Source: Aldersonia sp. NBC_00410 (GTDB lineage Bacteria > Actinomycetota > Actinomycetes > Mycobacteriales > Mycobacteriaceae). From it: a DNA stretch of 64,000 bases. The stretch's first letter is position 1. Every line of letters begins with the position of its first letter. Under the pieces are notes generated by a model. The model ran no database searches. It had not been told where the DNA came from and saw only the letters and a list, made by a program, of their open reading frames with translations. The position numbers were made by a program, and so were the translations under genes. Positions 25,151 through 34,879 of the stretch are shown piece after piece. Location of the stretch: contig NZ_JAPENM010000003.1 of the NCBI RefSeq assembly GCF_026342035.1, positions 310,001 through 374,000 of the forward strand, written 5' to 3'.

Positions 25151-26491
25151 TCACTCGACGACGATCCCCACGCGCCCGACGCGGACCTCGCCGGGCTGCT
25201 GCGGCAGCCGCTCGCCGGTGGACTGGCCCCCTGCGATCCAGTTCGGTACGAACGTGACCGAGACCCGATCGGTCCAGCGCTCGTCGGCACGCAGCCGGGT
25301 GAACACGTCGGTGACGTCGAACGCCAGCCGCAGGGCGGCGCCGCTGCGGTCCGCACCGAAGAACGACGCCGTACCCACGAGGAATTCGTCGGTGGTGGCC
25401 GGGTCGTCGTCCGGCACCGTCAGGTACACGCGGTAGGTCATCGCCGACATTTCGCTCGCCGTTGCGTCGTCGACGGTGAGGAAGACCCGGCCGGGGGAGC
25501 GCCGGGTCGGTGGTGCGACGTCGAATGCCGACGACGCGGATTCACCGGTCAGCGCCATGCTTTCGTCGGTCGCGCCGATCAGCTCGGTCGGCCGGCGTGA
25601 TCGCGGCACATCCTCTCCCGGGGTTGCGGGTGGACCGGAGATGTCCTCGTACTCGTAGTGCAATTGTGTCAGCGTCGTGGTCACGTCCGCCGGTTGTTGC
25701 GCTCGCTCGGCGCCGGTTCCGTCGCGGAACCGGAACGTCTGGCCGGTGAGCCACGCGGGCTCGTTCGGATTCGCGTGGCCCATCGTCACGGCCCACACCT
25801 CCCACAGCCGGTCGATGTTCGCGTGGTGCAGCCAGAACAGCGGGTCGAGCCCCGCCGTCTCGAACTGCCCCAGCAGCCCGCCGACGGTGGAGTGCACCGT
25901 GTTGTGCGGGGTCATCTCCAGCGTTCCGGCGCGGGCATCGGGATCCTCGGCGAAGTGGTTGTGGCCGGTTCGGGCACCGCCGAAGCCGCCGATACCGGCG
26001 AACCGGTCGCTGCGCAGCGCCGCGCCGGTGTCCACGTCCGTCCCGTCGAGGCGATCGCCGACGTCGAGCTGGCGCGGCACCCGCAGCGGATTGGGGGTGC
26101 CGTCCGGCAGTGTCGCGGCGAGGAACGTAGGCGGGATCGCCCGGGTTTCGGCGGCGCCGCCGTAGTCCCAGTAGGGCAGCGCCCACTCGGCACGGGTCTG
26201 GTCGTCTACGCCGTCCAGACCGGCGACGATGGTGCGGACGATGTCCTCGAACCAGTACAGGTACATCCGGTGCCAGGGCAGGAAGTACCAGCCCTGATGC
26301 TGACACTGGTCGAGAAACTCGTCGGCGACGACGTTGCCGTGCACCGCGGCCTGGTAGGCGAGACTGCGCGGGTCGGCGTCGGGTAGTTGCGACATGACGG
26401 TGATCGCGCTGGCGTAGGCGAGCAAGGTCGGGTGCCATGGTCCGGCGGCCTCCAGCGTCCAGACGTTGCGTCGCACGAAATCGGTTGCCAC
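25151..26491 (-). CDS. Tyrosinase-family type 3 copper protein
   Basis: This 446-residue protein has both copper sites of tyrosinases. CuA uses His51, His65 and His74 (in QHQGWYFLPWHRMYL). CuB uses the two histidines of TPHNTVHSTVGG and those of DPLFWLHHANIDRLW. Members oxidise phenols to quinones. The C-terminal ~150 residues form a beta-rich domain resembling the shielding domain of larger tyrosinases. The GTG at 26491 begins just before the conserved VRRNVWTLE. There is no signal peptide, so it is probably cytosolic or uses a partner. Downstream is the DUF2182 gene. Confidence 0.88.
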   Translation of the reverse strand: MATDFVRRNVWTLEAAGPWHPTLLAYASAITVMSQLPDADPRSLAYQAAVHGNVVADEFLDQCQHQGWYFLPWHRMYLYWFEDIVRTIVAGLDGVDDQTRAEWALPYWDYGGAAETRAIPPTFLAATLPDGTPNPLRVPRQLDVGDRLDGTDVDTGAALRSDRFAGIGGFGGARTGHNHFAEDPDARAGTLEMTPHNTVHSTVGGLLGQFETAGLDPLFWLHHANIDRLWEVWAVTMGHANPNEPAWLTGQTFRFRDGTGAERAQQPADVTTTLTQLHYEYEDISGPPATPGEDVPRSRRPTELIGATDESMALTGESASSAFDVAPPTRRSPGRVFLTVDDATASEMSAMTYRVYLTVPDDDPATTDEFLVGTASFFGADRSGAALRLAFDVTDVFTRLRADERWTDRVSVTFVPNWIAGGQSTGERLPQQPGEVRVGRVGIVVE

Positions 26492-26584
26492 GGCGCCGAT
26501 TCTCGTTGGCCCGAGCCGGGTTGTCTGCCGAACACGGGTACCGCGCTTGCCCACGGCTGTGACCCACTGCATACTTTCGCGGAA

Positions 26585-26594
26585 CAACAAGTTG
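26585..26594. promoter_or_regulatory. Small palindrome between tyrosinase and MarR genes
   Basis: CAAC-AA-GTTG (26585-26594) is a short perfect inverted repeat in the divergent region, downstream of a TACTTT that could be the MarR -10. It is a possible MarR operator, although MarR sites are normally longer. Confidence 0.3.
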
Positions 26595-26618
26595 CAGGAC
26601 GCAAGCATTGGTGGTGTG

Positions 26619-27188
26619 GTGACCGACCCGAATCGCACGGCGACGCAAGATCGCCCGAAGTCCGACCAGTTAGGCGAGTTGGACGAGGGCCCCGAGCAGG
26701 CCGAGGATCCGCTGGCCCGCGACCTCGCGGTGGCGCTCACGAAACTGCAGCGCGTACGCGACCGGACCTTCGCGCAGATGGCCGACATCGTGGCAGACCA
26801 ACTCGACATCGCCGTGTTTCACTGCCTGCTGCGGCTCGAGTCCGAGGGCCCGATGCGCGCAGGTGTGCTCGCCGAGGCGTTGTACGCCGACCCGTCCTCG
26901 GTCAGCCGGCAGGTGGCCACCCTGGTGAAGCGTGGACTCGTCGCCCGAGTACCCGACCCCGAAGACGGCCGGGCGTGCGTCTTGAGCGTCACCGACAACG
27001 GGCAGGCGATGGTGGAGGACACGCGCCGCCGCCGCACCGCGAGTGTCGGGAAGATTGTCGCGGACTGGCCCACCGACGACCGGGCCGATTTCGTCCGGCT
27101 GCTGGAGAAATTCGTCGGCGACTACGAGCGGTTCCGCCCCGAATTGCTCGCCGCGCTTCGGCGCAGGCTCGACGCGACAGCCGTGTGA
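26619..27188 (+). CDS. MarR-family regulator of a multidrug exporter
   Basis: This 189-residue winged-helix regulator has the recognition region GVLAEALYADPSSVSRQVATLV and the wing VARVPDPEDGRACVLSVT. An acidic ~30-residue N-terminal extension precedes the dimerisation helix. Start GTG 26619 is one of two adjacent GTG codons. Its TGA overlaps the GTG of the DHA2-type transporter gene (GTGTGA), so the pair is translationally coupled, the classical repressor-exporter arrangement. Confidence 0.85.
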   Translation: MTDPNRTATQDRPKSDQLGELDEGPEQAEDPLARDLAVALTKLQRVRDRTFAQMADIVADQLDIAVFHCLLRLESEGPMRAGVLAEALYADPSSVSRQVATLVKRGLVARVPDPEDGRACVLSVTDNGQAMVEDTRRRRTASVGKIVADWPTDDRADFVRLLEKFVGDYERFRPELLAALRRRLDATAV

Positions 27189-28915
27189 CGCAACCAATGT
27201 CGGAACACACTGCACACAGCGCCGGCACCGAAAACGCGGGCGCCGATATCGACGACGCGGTCGTCGCGCCGGGTTTCACCCATCGCCAGATCCTCGTGAT
27301 CATGAGCGGGCTGATGCTCGGCATGCTGCTCGCCGCCCTCGATCAGACCATCGTCTCGACCGCGATCCGCACCATCGCCGACGATCTCAACGGCTATGCG
27401 CTGCAGGTTTGGGTCACCACGGCGTACCTCATCACCGCCACGCTCGCCACGCCGCTGTACGGCAAGTTGTCGGACATGTACGGCCGCAAGCCGTTCTACC
27501 TCGCCGCAATCTCGATCTTCCTGGTCGGATCACTGCTCTGTACGACCGCGCAGTCGATGTACGAGCTGGCCGCGTTCCGGGCGTTCCAGGGCCTCGGGGC
27601 GGGCGGTCTGTTGTCGCTCGCACTGACGATCATGGGTGACATCGTCAGCCCCCGGGAGCGGGCCCGCTACCAGGGCTATTTCATCGCCGTGTTCGGGACG
27701 TCGAGCGTGCTCGGCCCGGTGCTCGGCGGACTGTTCGCCGGGCAGGAGACCATCCTCGGCATCAGCGGCTGGCGCTGGGTGTTTCTGGTGAACGTGCCGA
27801 TCGGATTGATCGCACTGATCGTGGTGTCGCGGGTGCTGCACCTGCCGCGGCGCGAGCACGGCTCGTTGCGCGTCGACTACTGGGGCGTGGCGGCGCTCGC
27901 GATCGGGATCGTGCCGCTGCTCGTCGTCGCCGAACAGGGCCGGATCTGGGGCTGGGACGCCCCGCGTTCCTGGGCTTGCTATGTCATCGGCACGATCGGC
28001 GTGGCAGCCTTCATCGCGATCGAGGCGTGGATGAAGGAGGACGCGCTCATTCCGCTGCGCATCTTCCGCAACCGGACCTTCGCGCTCGGCATCGTCATCT
28101 CCGTGGTGATCGGCGCGGGCATGTTCGGCGGCATCACGCTGATCCCGCAGTACCTGCAGGTGGTGCGCGGAGCGAGCCCCACCCTCGCCGGTCTGGCAAT
28201 GCTGCCGCTGGTGCTCGGCATGATGCTCGGCTCGATCCTGTCGGGTCAGCTGATCTCCCGTACCGGGCGCTACCGGATCTTCCCGCTCGCCGGACTCGCG
28301 CTGGCCAGCATCGGAATGTTCCTGCTGCACCTGGTCAGCGCCGACACCCCGCTGCCGGTCGCCATGGTGTTCATGCTGATCAGCGGCCTCGGGCTCGGCA
28401 ACACGATGGCGCCGTTGATGCTCGCGCTGCAGAACGCATTGCCCGCACGGGACATGGGTCTGTCTACCGGAGCAGCGACGTTCTTCCGCCAGATCGGTGG
28501 CACGCTCGGCATCGCGGTGTTTCTGTCGATCCTGTTCGCGCAGCTCGCGCCGAGCATCGCCGGGGAGCTACAGGCCTCGGCACAGAATCCGGAGTTCACG
28601 CAGGCGATCGCGGCGGCAAACCAGCCCGGCGCCGATCCCGTCGATCAGATGTTGGCCGGCGGACTGGCCAACCACGACCCCGCGGTCGCCGAACATGTGC
28701 TGACCGACTCGTCGATCGTGCAGCAGCTCAGTCCGGCGCTGGCGCGACCGTTCCAGGTCGGTTTCGCCAACGCGATGTCCACGGTGTTCCTCTGCGTCTC
28801 GCTGGTCGTCGCATTCGGATTCGTGCTGGTGCTGTTCTGGAAGGAGATCCCGCTGCGCACTTCGGCAGTACCGGAGAAAGCCGCGGCCGCGGCGGGGCCG
28901 GAGCCTCTCGCGTAG
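27185..28915 (+). CDS. DHA2-family (EmrB/QacA) 14-helix multidrug exporter
   Basis: This 576-residue major facilitator has the DHA2 motif LAALDQTIVSTAIRTIADDL in helix 1, the loop motif GKLSDMYGRKP and the exporter motif C region ARYQGYFIAVFGTSSVLGPVLGG. About fourteen hydrophobic segments are visible, with a long extracytoplasmic loop (AQNPEFTQAIAAANQPG region) before the last helix. Drug or metabolite efflux by proton antiport is likely. The GTG at 27185 overlaps the MarR stop; ATG 27197 is an alternative. A strong terminator follows. Confidence 0.88.
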   Translation: MTQPMSEHTAHSAGTENAGADIDDAVVAPGFTHRQILVIMSGLMLGMLLAALDQTIVSTAIRTIADDLNGYALQVWVTTAYLITATLATPLYGKLSDMYGRKPFYLAAISIFLVGSLLCTTAQSMYELAAFRAFQGLGAGGLLSLALTIMGDIVSPRERARYQGYFIAVFGTSSVLGPVLGGLFAGQETILGISGWRWVFLVNVPIGLIALIVVSRVLHLPRREHGSLRVDYWGVAALAIGIVPLLVVAEQGRIWGWDAPRSWACYVIGTIGVAAFIAIEAWMKEDALIPLRIFRNRTFALGIVISVVIGAGMFGGITLIPQYLQVVRGASPTLAGLAMLPLVLGMMLGSILSGQLISRTGRYRIFPLAGLALASIGMFLLHLVSADTPLPVAMVFMLISGLGLGNTMAPLMLALQNALPARDMGLSTGAATFFRQIGGTLGIAVFLSILFAQLAPSIAGELQASAQNPEFTQAIAAANQPGADPVDQMLAGGLANHDPAVAEHVLTDSSIVQQLSPALARPFQVGFANAMSTVFLCVSLVVAFGFVLVLFWKEIPLRTSAVPEKAAAAAGPEPLA

Positions 28916-28922
28916 ACGCCAA

Positions 28923-28955
28923 ACGCCGCCCGTGCGCGGATGGCACGAGCGGCGT
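28923..28955. terminator. Bidirectional intrinsic terminator-like hairpin
   Basis: A 13-bp stem with one mismatch (28923-28935 with 28943-28955) and a 7-base loop lies between the convergent exporter and pyrophosphatase genes. There is no T-run, which is common in GC-rich actinobacteria. The placement fits termination from both sides. Confidence 0.7.
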
Positions 28956-28977
28956 CGTCAGGTGTTGCGGCGCGGGC

Positions 28978-29466
28978 TTAGTGGCCCTGTCCCTTCAGCC
29001 GGGCGATCGAGGCCTCGACCTCGGCCTCGGCCTCGGCGCGACCGACCCACTCCGAGCCCTTGACGAACTTGCCGGGCTCGAGATCCTTGTAGCGCTCGAA
29101 GAAGTGCTTGATCGCGGCGAGTTCGAACTCGGGCACATCGGCGAGTTCCTGGATGTGATCCCAGCGCGGGTCGCCGGCCGGCACAGCGAGAACCTTGTCG
29201 TCGCCGCCCTTCTCGTCGGTCATCTTGTACATCGCGACCGGGCGCACGTTGATCAGCACGCCCGGGAACACCGACTCCGGGAGCAGCACGAGCACGTCGA
29301 GCGGATCGCCGTCCTCGCCGAGTGTGTTCTCGATGTATCCGTAGTCGGCGGGATAGACCATCGAGGTGTAGAGGAAGCGATCGAGCCGGATGCGGCCGGT
29401 CTCGTGGTCGATCTCGTACTTGTTGCGCTGACCCTTGGGGATCTCGATAGTGACGTCGAACTCCAC
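28978..29466 (-). CDS. ppa: Inorganic pyrophosphatase (family I)
   Basis: This 162-residue enzyme hydrolyses pyrophosphate to phosphate. The N-terminal [33 protein letters not shown] and the metal-binding signature [12 protein letters not shown] (three aspartates) are all intact, as is [17 protein letters not shown] at 29466 is the start. It lies at the point where the conserved mycobacterial gene order begins, divergent from the dacB-like gene. Confidence 0.96.
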   Translation of the reverse strand: MEFDVTIEIPKGQRNKYEIDHETGRIRLDRFLYTSMVYPADYGYIENTLGEDGDPLDVLVLLPESVFPGVLINVRPVAMYKMTDEKGGDDKVLAVPAGDPRWDHIQELADVPEFELAAIKHFFERYKDLEPGKFVKGSEWVGRAEAEAEVEASIARLKGQGH

Positions 29467-29602
29467 GCTGCACTCCCTTGTAGCTGGCGGTCTTGGGGAC
29501 GCGGCGATCGGCGCGCGTCGACCCGGCATTTCGTCGGTGGAAGGGTACCGCGTCGAGGATATTGTGGGCGGCGAGGTACACCCACACCCGGACGGGAGAA
29601 CA

Positions 29603-31063
29603 GTGGCGGGGCAGCCGATCAAGTCACCAGCGGAACCTGCCGACAAGCAGCGCAAGAAGGTTATGGGCTCGGTCGCGCTCGGTCGCCGTCGGCGACGCAA
29701 TCGCATCGTCTTGTCGTTGCTCGCGGTCGCGGTCCTGATCGCTGGTGTGGTCGCGCTGACCGTGGCAGCGCCGTGGGACGACTTGGGCAGCCAGGCACTG
29801 ACCACCGCTCCCGCGCCACCACCCGTCCTGCCCGCGCCGCAGGTTGCGGCCGTCCCGCAGAATGCGCCGAGCCCGGTACCCGAGGTCCTGGCCGCCACGC
29901 TTGCGCCGGTGATCGCCGACCCGGCGCTGGGCCGACTCACCGGCGTGGTGAACGACGCGGAAACCGGCACCGTGCTGTGGGGTGCCGACGCCGACGCGCC
30001 GATGACGCCCGCGTCGACGGCCAAGGTGCTCACCGCGGCCGCGGCGATGTTGTCCCTACCGCCCGATCATCGGGTGCGTACCGACGTACTGCGCGGCGCC
30101 GCACCCAACGAACTGGTCTTCGTCGGACACGGCGACCCGACGCTGACGGCGCAGCCGATCGGCGCGCCGAACTTCTATCCCGGCGCGGCGCGGATCGACG
30201 ACCTGGCCGAACAGGTGCGGCGCAGCGGGGCCCTGCCGGACACGATCCTGGTCGACACGACCGCCTACTCGGGCCCCACGATGGCCGACGGCTGGGTGCC
30301 CGAGGACATCGCGGGCGGGTACATCGCGCCGATCGAGCCGGTGATGATCGACGGTGCGCGCACCGTTCCGCTCGAGGACGAGTCGCCACGCAGCCCGACG
30401 CCCGCGCTCGACGCCGGCCGCGCCCTCGCGGTGGCACTCGGGATCGACCCGGCCAACGTCCGGCTCGGCACGGCACCCTCGGGTGCGGCTCCGGTGGCGT
30501 CGGTGCAGTCGGCGCCGCTGCGCGACCGGCTGGGCCAGATGATGTGGCGGTCGGACAACGTGCTCGCCGAGGCGATCGGCCGGGAGGTCGCGATGGGGCG
30601 CGGCGGTGACACGAACGCGAACGCCGGCTCCTTCGCCGGTGCGGTGCGCGCGGTGTCGGACGTGCTCGGCGGTGCCGGCGTCGACATGGCGGGAGTGCGG
30701 ATGGCCGATAACTCCGGTCTCTCGGTGCAGGACCTCGCGCCCGCTCGGGTACTCGGCCGGATCATCGCGATGTCGGCCGGCCCGCAGCACCCCGAGCTGC
30801 GACCGATGCTGGACTACCTGCCGGTCGCGGGGGCGACGGGCACCCTCGCCGACCGCTACGCCGCGGGCGACCGCGCCGGGGCCGGGTGGGTTCGCGCCAA
30901 GACCGGCACGCTGTCGGAAGCCAGCGCGCTGGTGGGTTTCGTCATCGACGTCGACCAGCGCGTGCTGACGTTCGCTCTGCTGTCCAACGGCACCTCGCCC
31001 GCGGATAGCAGGCCGGCGCTCGACGCGGTGGCCGCAACGCTGCGATCCTGTGGGTGTCGATGA
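29603..31063 (+). CDS. dacB: D-alanyl-D-alanine carboxypeptidase/endopeptidase (PBP4 type)
   Basis: This 486-residue protein is a class C low-molecular-weight penicillin-binding protein. After a basic N-terminus, a single membrane anchor (about residues 37-55) and a Pro/Ala linker come the active-site motifs: PASTAKVL (Ser-Thr-Ala-Lys), RSDN and RAKTGT. It trims or cleaves peptidoglycan cross-links outside the membrane. The start GTG has GGGAG upstream. Its stop overlaps the ATG of the metalloprotease gene. This gene order is the same as in mycobacteria. Confidence 0.92.
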   Translation: MAGQPIKSPAEPADKQRKKVMGSVALGRRRRRNRIVLSLLAVAVLIAGVVALTVAAPWDDLGSQALTTAPAPPPVLPAPQVAAVPQNAPSPVPEVLAATLAPVIADPALGRLTGVVNDAETGTVLWGADADAPMTPASTAKVLTAAAAMLSLPPDHRVRTDVLRGAAPNELVFVGHGDPTLTAQPIGAPNFYPGAARIDDLAEQVRRSGALPDTILVDTTAYSGPTMADGWVPEDIAGGYIAPIEPVMIDGARTVPLEDESPRSPTPALDAGRALAVALGIDPANVRLGTAPSGAAPVASVQSAPLRDRLGQMMWRSDNVLAEAIGREVAMGRGGDTNANAGSFAGAVRAVSDVLGGAGVDMAGVRMADNSGLSVQDLAPARVLGRIIAMSAGPQHPELRPMLDYLPVAGATGTLADRYAAGDRAGAGWVRAKTGTLSEASALVGFVIDVDQRVLTFALLSNGTSPADSRPALDAVAATLRSCGCR

Positions 31064-32202
31064 CGAATACCCAAGCGAGCGAAGCGACCGATGCCCAGAT
31101 GTCCGATACAGAGCTAGCCGAAACCCCGAAACCGGCCGAGCAGCAGCGCTCTGCCCTCGCCGGTGCCGTCGATTGGGGACTCGCCGCCAAGACCGGGACC
31201 CGACTCGTTCCGCGCGGGCCGCTGACCTCCCGCTACACCGCCGAACAAGCGGTGGCCGAACTTACCGAGGCGTCGGTGCGGGCGGAAGGGCCGGTCCGCG
31301 AGGTGACCGGGCTCGCCGATGGTCTCCCGATCCCCGCCGCGCAGATCCTCGACCGGCCGGGTTGGGTGCACGCCGCGGCACGATCGATGGCGGCGCTCAC
31401 CGCCGGCGGGCTCGACGCTGGCGAGCCGAGCGAGCAGAAGTCGAAGTTCGCGCTGGCCGGCAAAGCGGGCGGACTGCAGGCCGGCGCGATGCTCGCGTTC
31501 GTCTCCACCGCGATCCTCGGCCAGTACGACCCGTTCACCGGCGACGACGGATCGTTGCTGCTCGTGGCGCCCAACATCGTCTCGGTCGAACGGACGTTGA
31601 AGGTGAACCCGAGCGACTTCCGGCTCTGGGTGTGCCTGCACGAGGTGACCCACCGTGTGCAGTTCTCCTCCTCGCCATGGCTGGCCGGCTACATGCAGCA
31701 GGCGGTCGGTGACCTGAGCGCCGTCACCGAAGAGTCGATGACCGAGGTGCTGAGCCGGCTGAACGAGGCCCTGCGCGAACGCCGCCGCCAGCCGCCCGAC
31801 CCGGGGCAAGGCGGGTTGCTCGGGGTGCTGCGCGCCACGCAGCCGCCCGCGCAGCGCGACGCGCTCGACCGGCTGCTCATGCTCGGCACCCTGCTCGAGG
31901 GGCATGCCGACCACGTGATGGACGCCGTCGGACCGGCTGTGGTGCCGACCGTGGTGCAGATCAGGAGTTCGTTCGAGGCTCGCCGCACACGCTCGGTCAA
32001 CCCACTGCAGAAGCTCATCCGCGCACTGCTCGGCATCGACGCGAAAATGGCGCAGTACGTGCGTGGCAAGGCATTCGTCGACCACGTCGTCGGCCGCGTC
32101 GGAATGGCCGAGTTCAACACCATCTGGACCGGGGCCGAGACGCTGCCGCTGACCAGCGAGATCGATGAGCCGGACCAATGGATCGCGCGAGTGCTGGGCT
32201 AG
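31060..32202 (+). CDS. Zinc-dependent metalloprotease, F420-associated DUF2342 family
   Basis: This 380-residue protein carries the zincin motif LHEVTHRVQF at about residues 193-202 and a downstream EGHADHVMDA that can give the third ligand, matching the DUF2342/TIGR03883 group linked by genome distribution to coenzyme F420 producers. It has no signal peptide. The ATG at 31060 overlaps the dacB stop; GTG 31054 is an alternative. It overlaps tilS by 25 bases. The function is not established. Confidence 0.88.
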   Translation: MTNTQASEATDAQMSDTELAETPKPAEQQRSALAGAVDWGLAAKTGTRLVPRGPLTSRYTAEQAVAELTEASVRAEGPVREVTGLADGLPIPAAQILDRPGWVHAAARSMAALTAGGLDAGEPSEQKSKFALAGKAGGLQAGAMLAFVSTAILGQYDPFTGDDGSLLLVAPNIVSVERTLKVNPSDFRLWVCLHEVTHRVQFSSSPWLAGYMQQAVGDLSAVTEESMTEVLSRLNEALRERRRQPPDPGQGGLLGVLRATQPPAQRDALDRLLMLGTLLEGHADHVMDAVGPAVVPTVVQIRSSFEARRTRSVNPLQKLIRALLGIDAKMAQYVRGKAFVDHVVGRVGMAEFNTIWTGAETLPLTSEIDEPDQWIARVLG

Positions 32203-33248
32203 CAGTGCTGCCGGAGACGGCGGCCGTCCTCGCGGTGCGTCGTGCGGTGCGCGCATGGCTAGCCGAGACCGGTGCACCACGCCCGGTCGCCGTCGCGCTG
32301 TCCGGCGGTGCCGACTCGCTCGCGTTGACGGCCGCTGCCGTCGTCGAGGCGCCGCGGGTGCACGCGCTGATCGTCGACCACGGGCTGCAGGCGGATTCGA
32401 CCGAAGTGGCTGCGCGCGCGGAGCGGGCGGCGCTGCGGCTCGGTTGCGCCACGGCGCGGGTGCTGCCGGTGCGGGTCGGCAGGAGCGGCGGACTGGAGGC
32501 AGCCGCGCGGGAGGCGCGCTACGGCGCGCTGCGGTCCGCTGCCACCGAGGTCGCCGAGGCCTCGGATTCGGCCGAGCTGCCCGTGCTGCTCGGGCACACC
32601 CTCGACGATCAGGCCGAGACGGTGCTGCTCGGCCTTGCGCGCGGTTCGGGCGGGCGTTCCATTCACGGCATGCGCGCGCACGACCCGCCCTGGGGACGGC
32701 CGCTGCTCGGCGTTCGGCGCGACCAGACCCGGCAGTTGTGCGCCGATCTCGACCAGCCCGTGTACGACGATCCGCACAATTTCGCGCCCGACTTCGTGCG
32801 GTCGCGGCTGCGCGGCGAGGTGTTGCCGCTGCTCGAACAGGTTCTCGGCGGCGGGGTCGCGGCAGCGCTGGCGCGCACCGCCGATCAGCTGCGCGACGAC
32901 GACGACCTGCTCGACGGGCTCGCCGCCGATGCGCTGACCGTGGCCCGGGTGGGTGGCGACCTCGACGTCGCGATGCTCGCCGCCCAGCCGCCCGCACTGC
33001 GCCGGCGAGTGATCCGCGCCTGGCTCCTCGACGGGGGTGCCCGCGCGCTCACCGCCAAGCACCTGCACGGCGTCGACGACCTCGTCGTCCGGTGGCGCGG
33101 CCAGGGTGGGGTCGCCGTTGGCGGCGGCGCGCCGGGATTCAGGTTGGTAGCCTCGCGCAGGCGTGGCAGGCTCACGCTGGAGCGAAGCACCGACGGGTTC
33201 GGTCCGGACCGGGCGCAGGACACTGAAGCAATGCGCGAGACCGACTGA
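32178..33248 (+). CDS. tilS: tRNA(Ile)-lysidine synthetase
   Basis: This 356-residue enzyme modifies the wobble cytidine of the tRNAIle CAU anticodon to lysidine. The PP-loop SGGADSLAL near residue 43, IVDHGLQ and [20 protein letters not shown] are standard TilS motifs, and a C-terminal substrate-binding domain ends the protein. ATG 32178 overlaps the upstream gene by 25 bases, suggesting co-translation. hpt follows after 14 bases. Confidence 0.95.
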   Translation: MDRASAGLAVLPETAAVLAVRRAVRAWLAETGAPRPVAVALSGGADSLALTAAAVVEAPRVHALIVDHGLQADSTEVAARAERAALRLGCATARVLPVRVGRSGGLEAAAREARYGALRSAATEVAEASDSAELPVLLGHTLDDQAETVLLGLARGSGGRSIHGMRAHDPPWGRPLLGVRRDQTRQLCADLDQPVYDDPHNFAPDFVRSRLRGEVLPLLEQVLGGGVAAALARTADQLRDDDDLLDGLAADALTVARVGGDLDVAMLAAQPPALRRRVIRAWLLDGGARALTAKHLHGVDDLVVRWRGQGGVAVGGGAPGFRLVASRRRGRLTLERSTDGFGPDRAQDTEAMRETD

Positions 33249-33262
33249 AGGGATGCGGGGAC

Positions 33263-33826
33263 TTGTACGAGGGCGATATCGCGTCGGTGCTGCTGACCGA
33301 GGAGCAGATCCAGACCCGCGTGGTCGAACTCGCAGAGGACGTTGCCAAGCGTTTTCCGCCGGGCACGCCCGAGGGTGACCTGCTCCTGATCGGAGTGCTC
33401 AAAGGCGCGATCTTCTTCATGACCGATTTCGCGCGGGCATTGCCGATACCGAGTCAGATGGAGTTCATGGCCGTTAGCTCGTACGGCTCGTCGACGTCGT
33501 CGTCCGGTGTGGTGCGCATTCTGAAGGACCTCGACCGCGACATCGCCGGGCGCAATGTGGTGATCGTCGAGGACATCATCGACTCCGGCCTCACCCTGTC
33601 CTGGCTCAAGCGCAACCTGTCGAGCCGCCAGCCCGCCTCGCTCGAGGTGGTCACCCTGCTGCGCAAGCCCGACGCGGTGAAGGCCGACGTGGACATTGCC
33701 GCGGTCGGCTTCGACATCCCCAACGAATTCGTCGTCGGTTACGGCCTCGATTACGCCGAGCGCTACCGCGATCTGCCGTATATCGGCACACTGCACCCGA
33801 AGGTGTACGGCGGCGACGACAGCTGA
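33263..33826 (+). CDS. hpt: Hypoxanthine phosphoribosyltransferase
   Basis: This 187-residue purine-salvage enzyme joins hypoxanthine or guanine to PRPP. It has the PRPP-binding [35 protein letters not shown], the flexible loop [11 protein letters not shown] and the C-terminal base-binding [18 protein letters not shown]. The best start is TTG at 33263, an uncommon codon, with GGATGCGGGG just upstream. It follows tilS as in mycobacteria, where ftsH comes shortly after; here an 11-kb block intervenes. Confidence 0.95.
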   Translation: MYEGDIASVLLTEEQIQTRVVELAEDVAKRFPPGTPEGDLLLIGVLKGAIFFMTDFARALPIPSQMEFMAVSSYGSSTSSSGVVRILKDLDRDIAGRNVVIVEDIIDSGLTLSWLKRNLSSRQPASLEVVTLLRKPDAVKADVDIAAVGFDIPNEFVVGYGLDYAERYRDLPYIGTLHPKVYGGDDS

Positions 33827-33838
33827 CGGCAGCGCCGT

Positions 33839-33867
33839 CCAGCTAGCCGAGTTATCCACCTAGCCGA
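33839..33867 (-). repeat. Duplicated stop-containing 3' end of the small gene
   Basis: Two 12-base copies (33839-33850 and 33856-33867, 11 of 12 identical, period 17) each contain the minus-strand GGC-TAG. The copy at 33856-33867 holds the real stop of the gene starting at 34102; the other is an echo just after it. Confidence 0.7.
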
Positions 33868-34102
33868 CGGCGGATATCTCCGCGCTGTCGCGAAACACCA
33901 ATCGTCCGTCGTCCAGGGCTACGGCCCAGCGCCGCTGCGCTGCCCAGTTTCTGCCCAACCCGGCCGAATCGATCGAGGAACCGAAATCCTCGACGATCGT
34001 TCCGGCGAATCTGTCGGTCCCGGAATCGCCGAGGACCACGGTCGTGATCCGATCGCCCACCCGGAATGCCGTGTCGTCGACGGGAGGCTTGCTGCCGGTC
34101 AT
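33860..34102 (-). CDS. Small hypothetical protein
   Basis: This 80-residue protein starts at the ATG at 34102. It looks like a small beta-barrel fold, with alternating hydrophobics in RVGDRITTVVLGDSG, FAGTIVEDFGSS and RWAVALDDGRLVFRD, reminiscent of SH3-like barrels. I do not recognise the family. Its stop-proximal 12 bases are duplicated. It lies 36 bases downstream of the cyclase gene on the same strand. Confidence 0.6.
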   Translation of the reverse strand: MTGSKPPVDDTAFRVGDRITTVVLGDSGTDRFAGTIVEDFGSSIDSAGLGRNWAAQRRWAVALDDGRLVFRDSAEISAVG

Positions 34103-34138
34103 GTCAGCACGGTAGCGCTCGGTCGTGGTTCCCGGACG

Positions 34139-34879
34139 TCAAATTCGCAGGAGCCCGAATATGGTGCCCGGCGATCCCGTGCCACCTGCGGAAATCACCC
34201 CACCCGCCAGCACCAACGCGCCTGCTTCGGGCAGCTCTGCGAGCCCGGCCAGACACTCCAGGCTGATCCGATGTTCGCGGTAGAGCAGCTTCGAAACGGT
34301 GTACTCGGTGCCGACGGTATCGATACCGCGGTCGGGGCCGAACGTGTCGATGCCGAGTGCGCCCCGGCGGTGCAGCCGTCCGGTGTCGAGCAGCCACCGC
34401 ACTGCCGCAACGGCGAAGCCCGGCTGATGCATGTGACCGTCGGCGCCGATATTCGCGAACCGATCCGTGCCCCACCGGCTTTCCCATCCGGTCCAGGCGA
34501 TGACCGCGGCGCCGGGCGGTATCGGGCCGTGCGCGTCCTCCCAGTCGCGCAGGTCGGCCACCGTTACCGCATAGTCCGGGTCGGCGGCGGCGCGGTCGCG
34601 CACATCGACCTTGACCGCCGGGAGCAACAGGTCGCCGGGGTCGAGTTCGTCGGCGGTGCAGCCGGTCGCGGTGAAATGCGCGGGTGCCCCCCAATGTGTG
34701 CCGGTGTGCTCGCCCACCTCGAGCACGCGCAGCCGGTAACCGTGCTCGTCGAGCGCGCCCACCTCGGTCAGCCGCGGCGGCGGATCACCGGGAAAGATGC
34801 TGATCCTGGCCGGGTCGAGCACGTGCGCGAGGCTGATGACCCGCCACGACTCGGTGAGCACGGCCGACTCAGCGGACAT
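34139..34879 (-). CDS. Cyclase/kynurenine-formamidase-like protein with altered metal motif
   Basis: This 246-residue protein has the cyclase fold (PF04199): ISLAHVLDP near the N-terminus and the metal motif region GEHTGTHWGAPAHF at about residues 56-69. The family consensus is HxGTHxDxPxH; here the aspartate is glycine (HWGAP), so one zinc ligand is missing. A downstream HMHQPGF and a GIDTFGPDRG block are present. It overlaps the upstream kinase gene by 11 bases. Hydrolysis of a formamide or lactone is only a family-based guess. Confidence 0.8.
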   Translation of the reverse strand: MSAESAVLTESWRVISLAHVLDPARISIFPGDPPPRLTEVGALDEHGYRLRVLEVGEHTGTHWGAPAHFTATGCTADELDPGDLLLPAVKVDVRDRAAADPDYAVTVADLRDWEDAHGPIPPGAAVIAWTGWESRWGTDRFANIGADGHMHQPGFAVAAVRWLLDTGRLHRRGALGIDTFGPDRGIDTVGTEYTVSKLLYREHRISLECLAGLAELPEAGALVLAGGVISAGGTGSPGTIFGLLRI

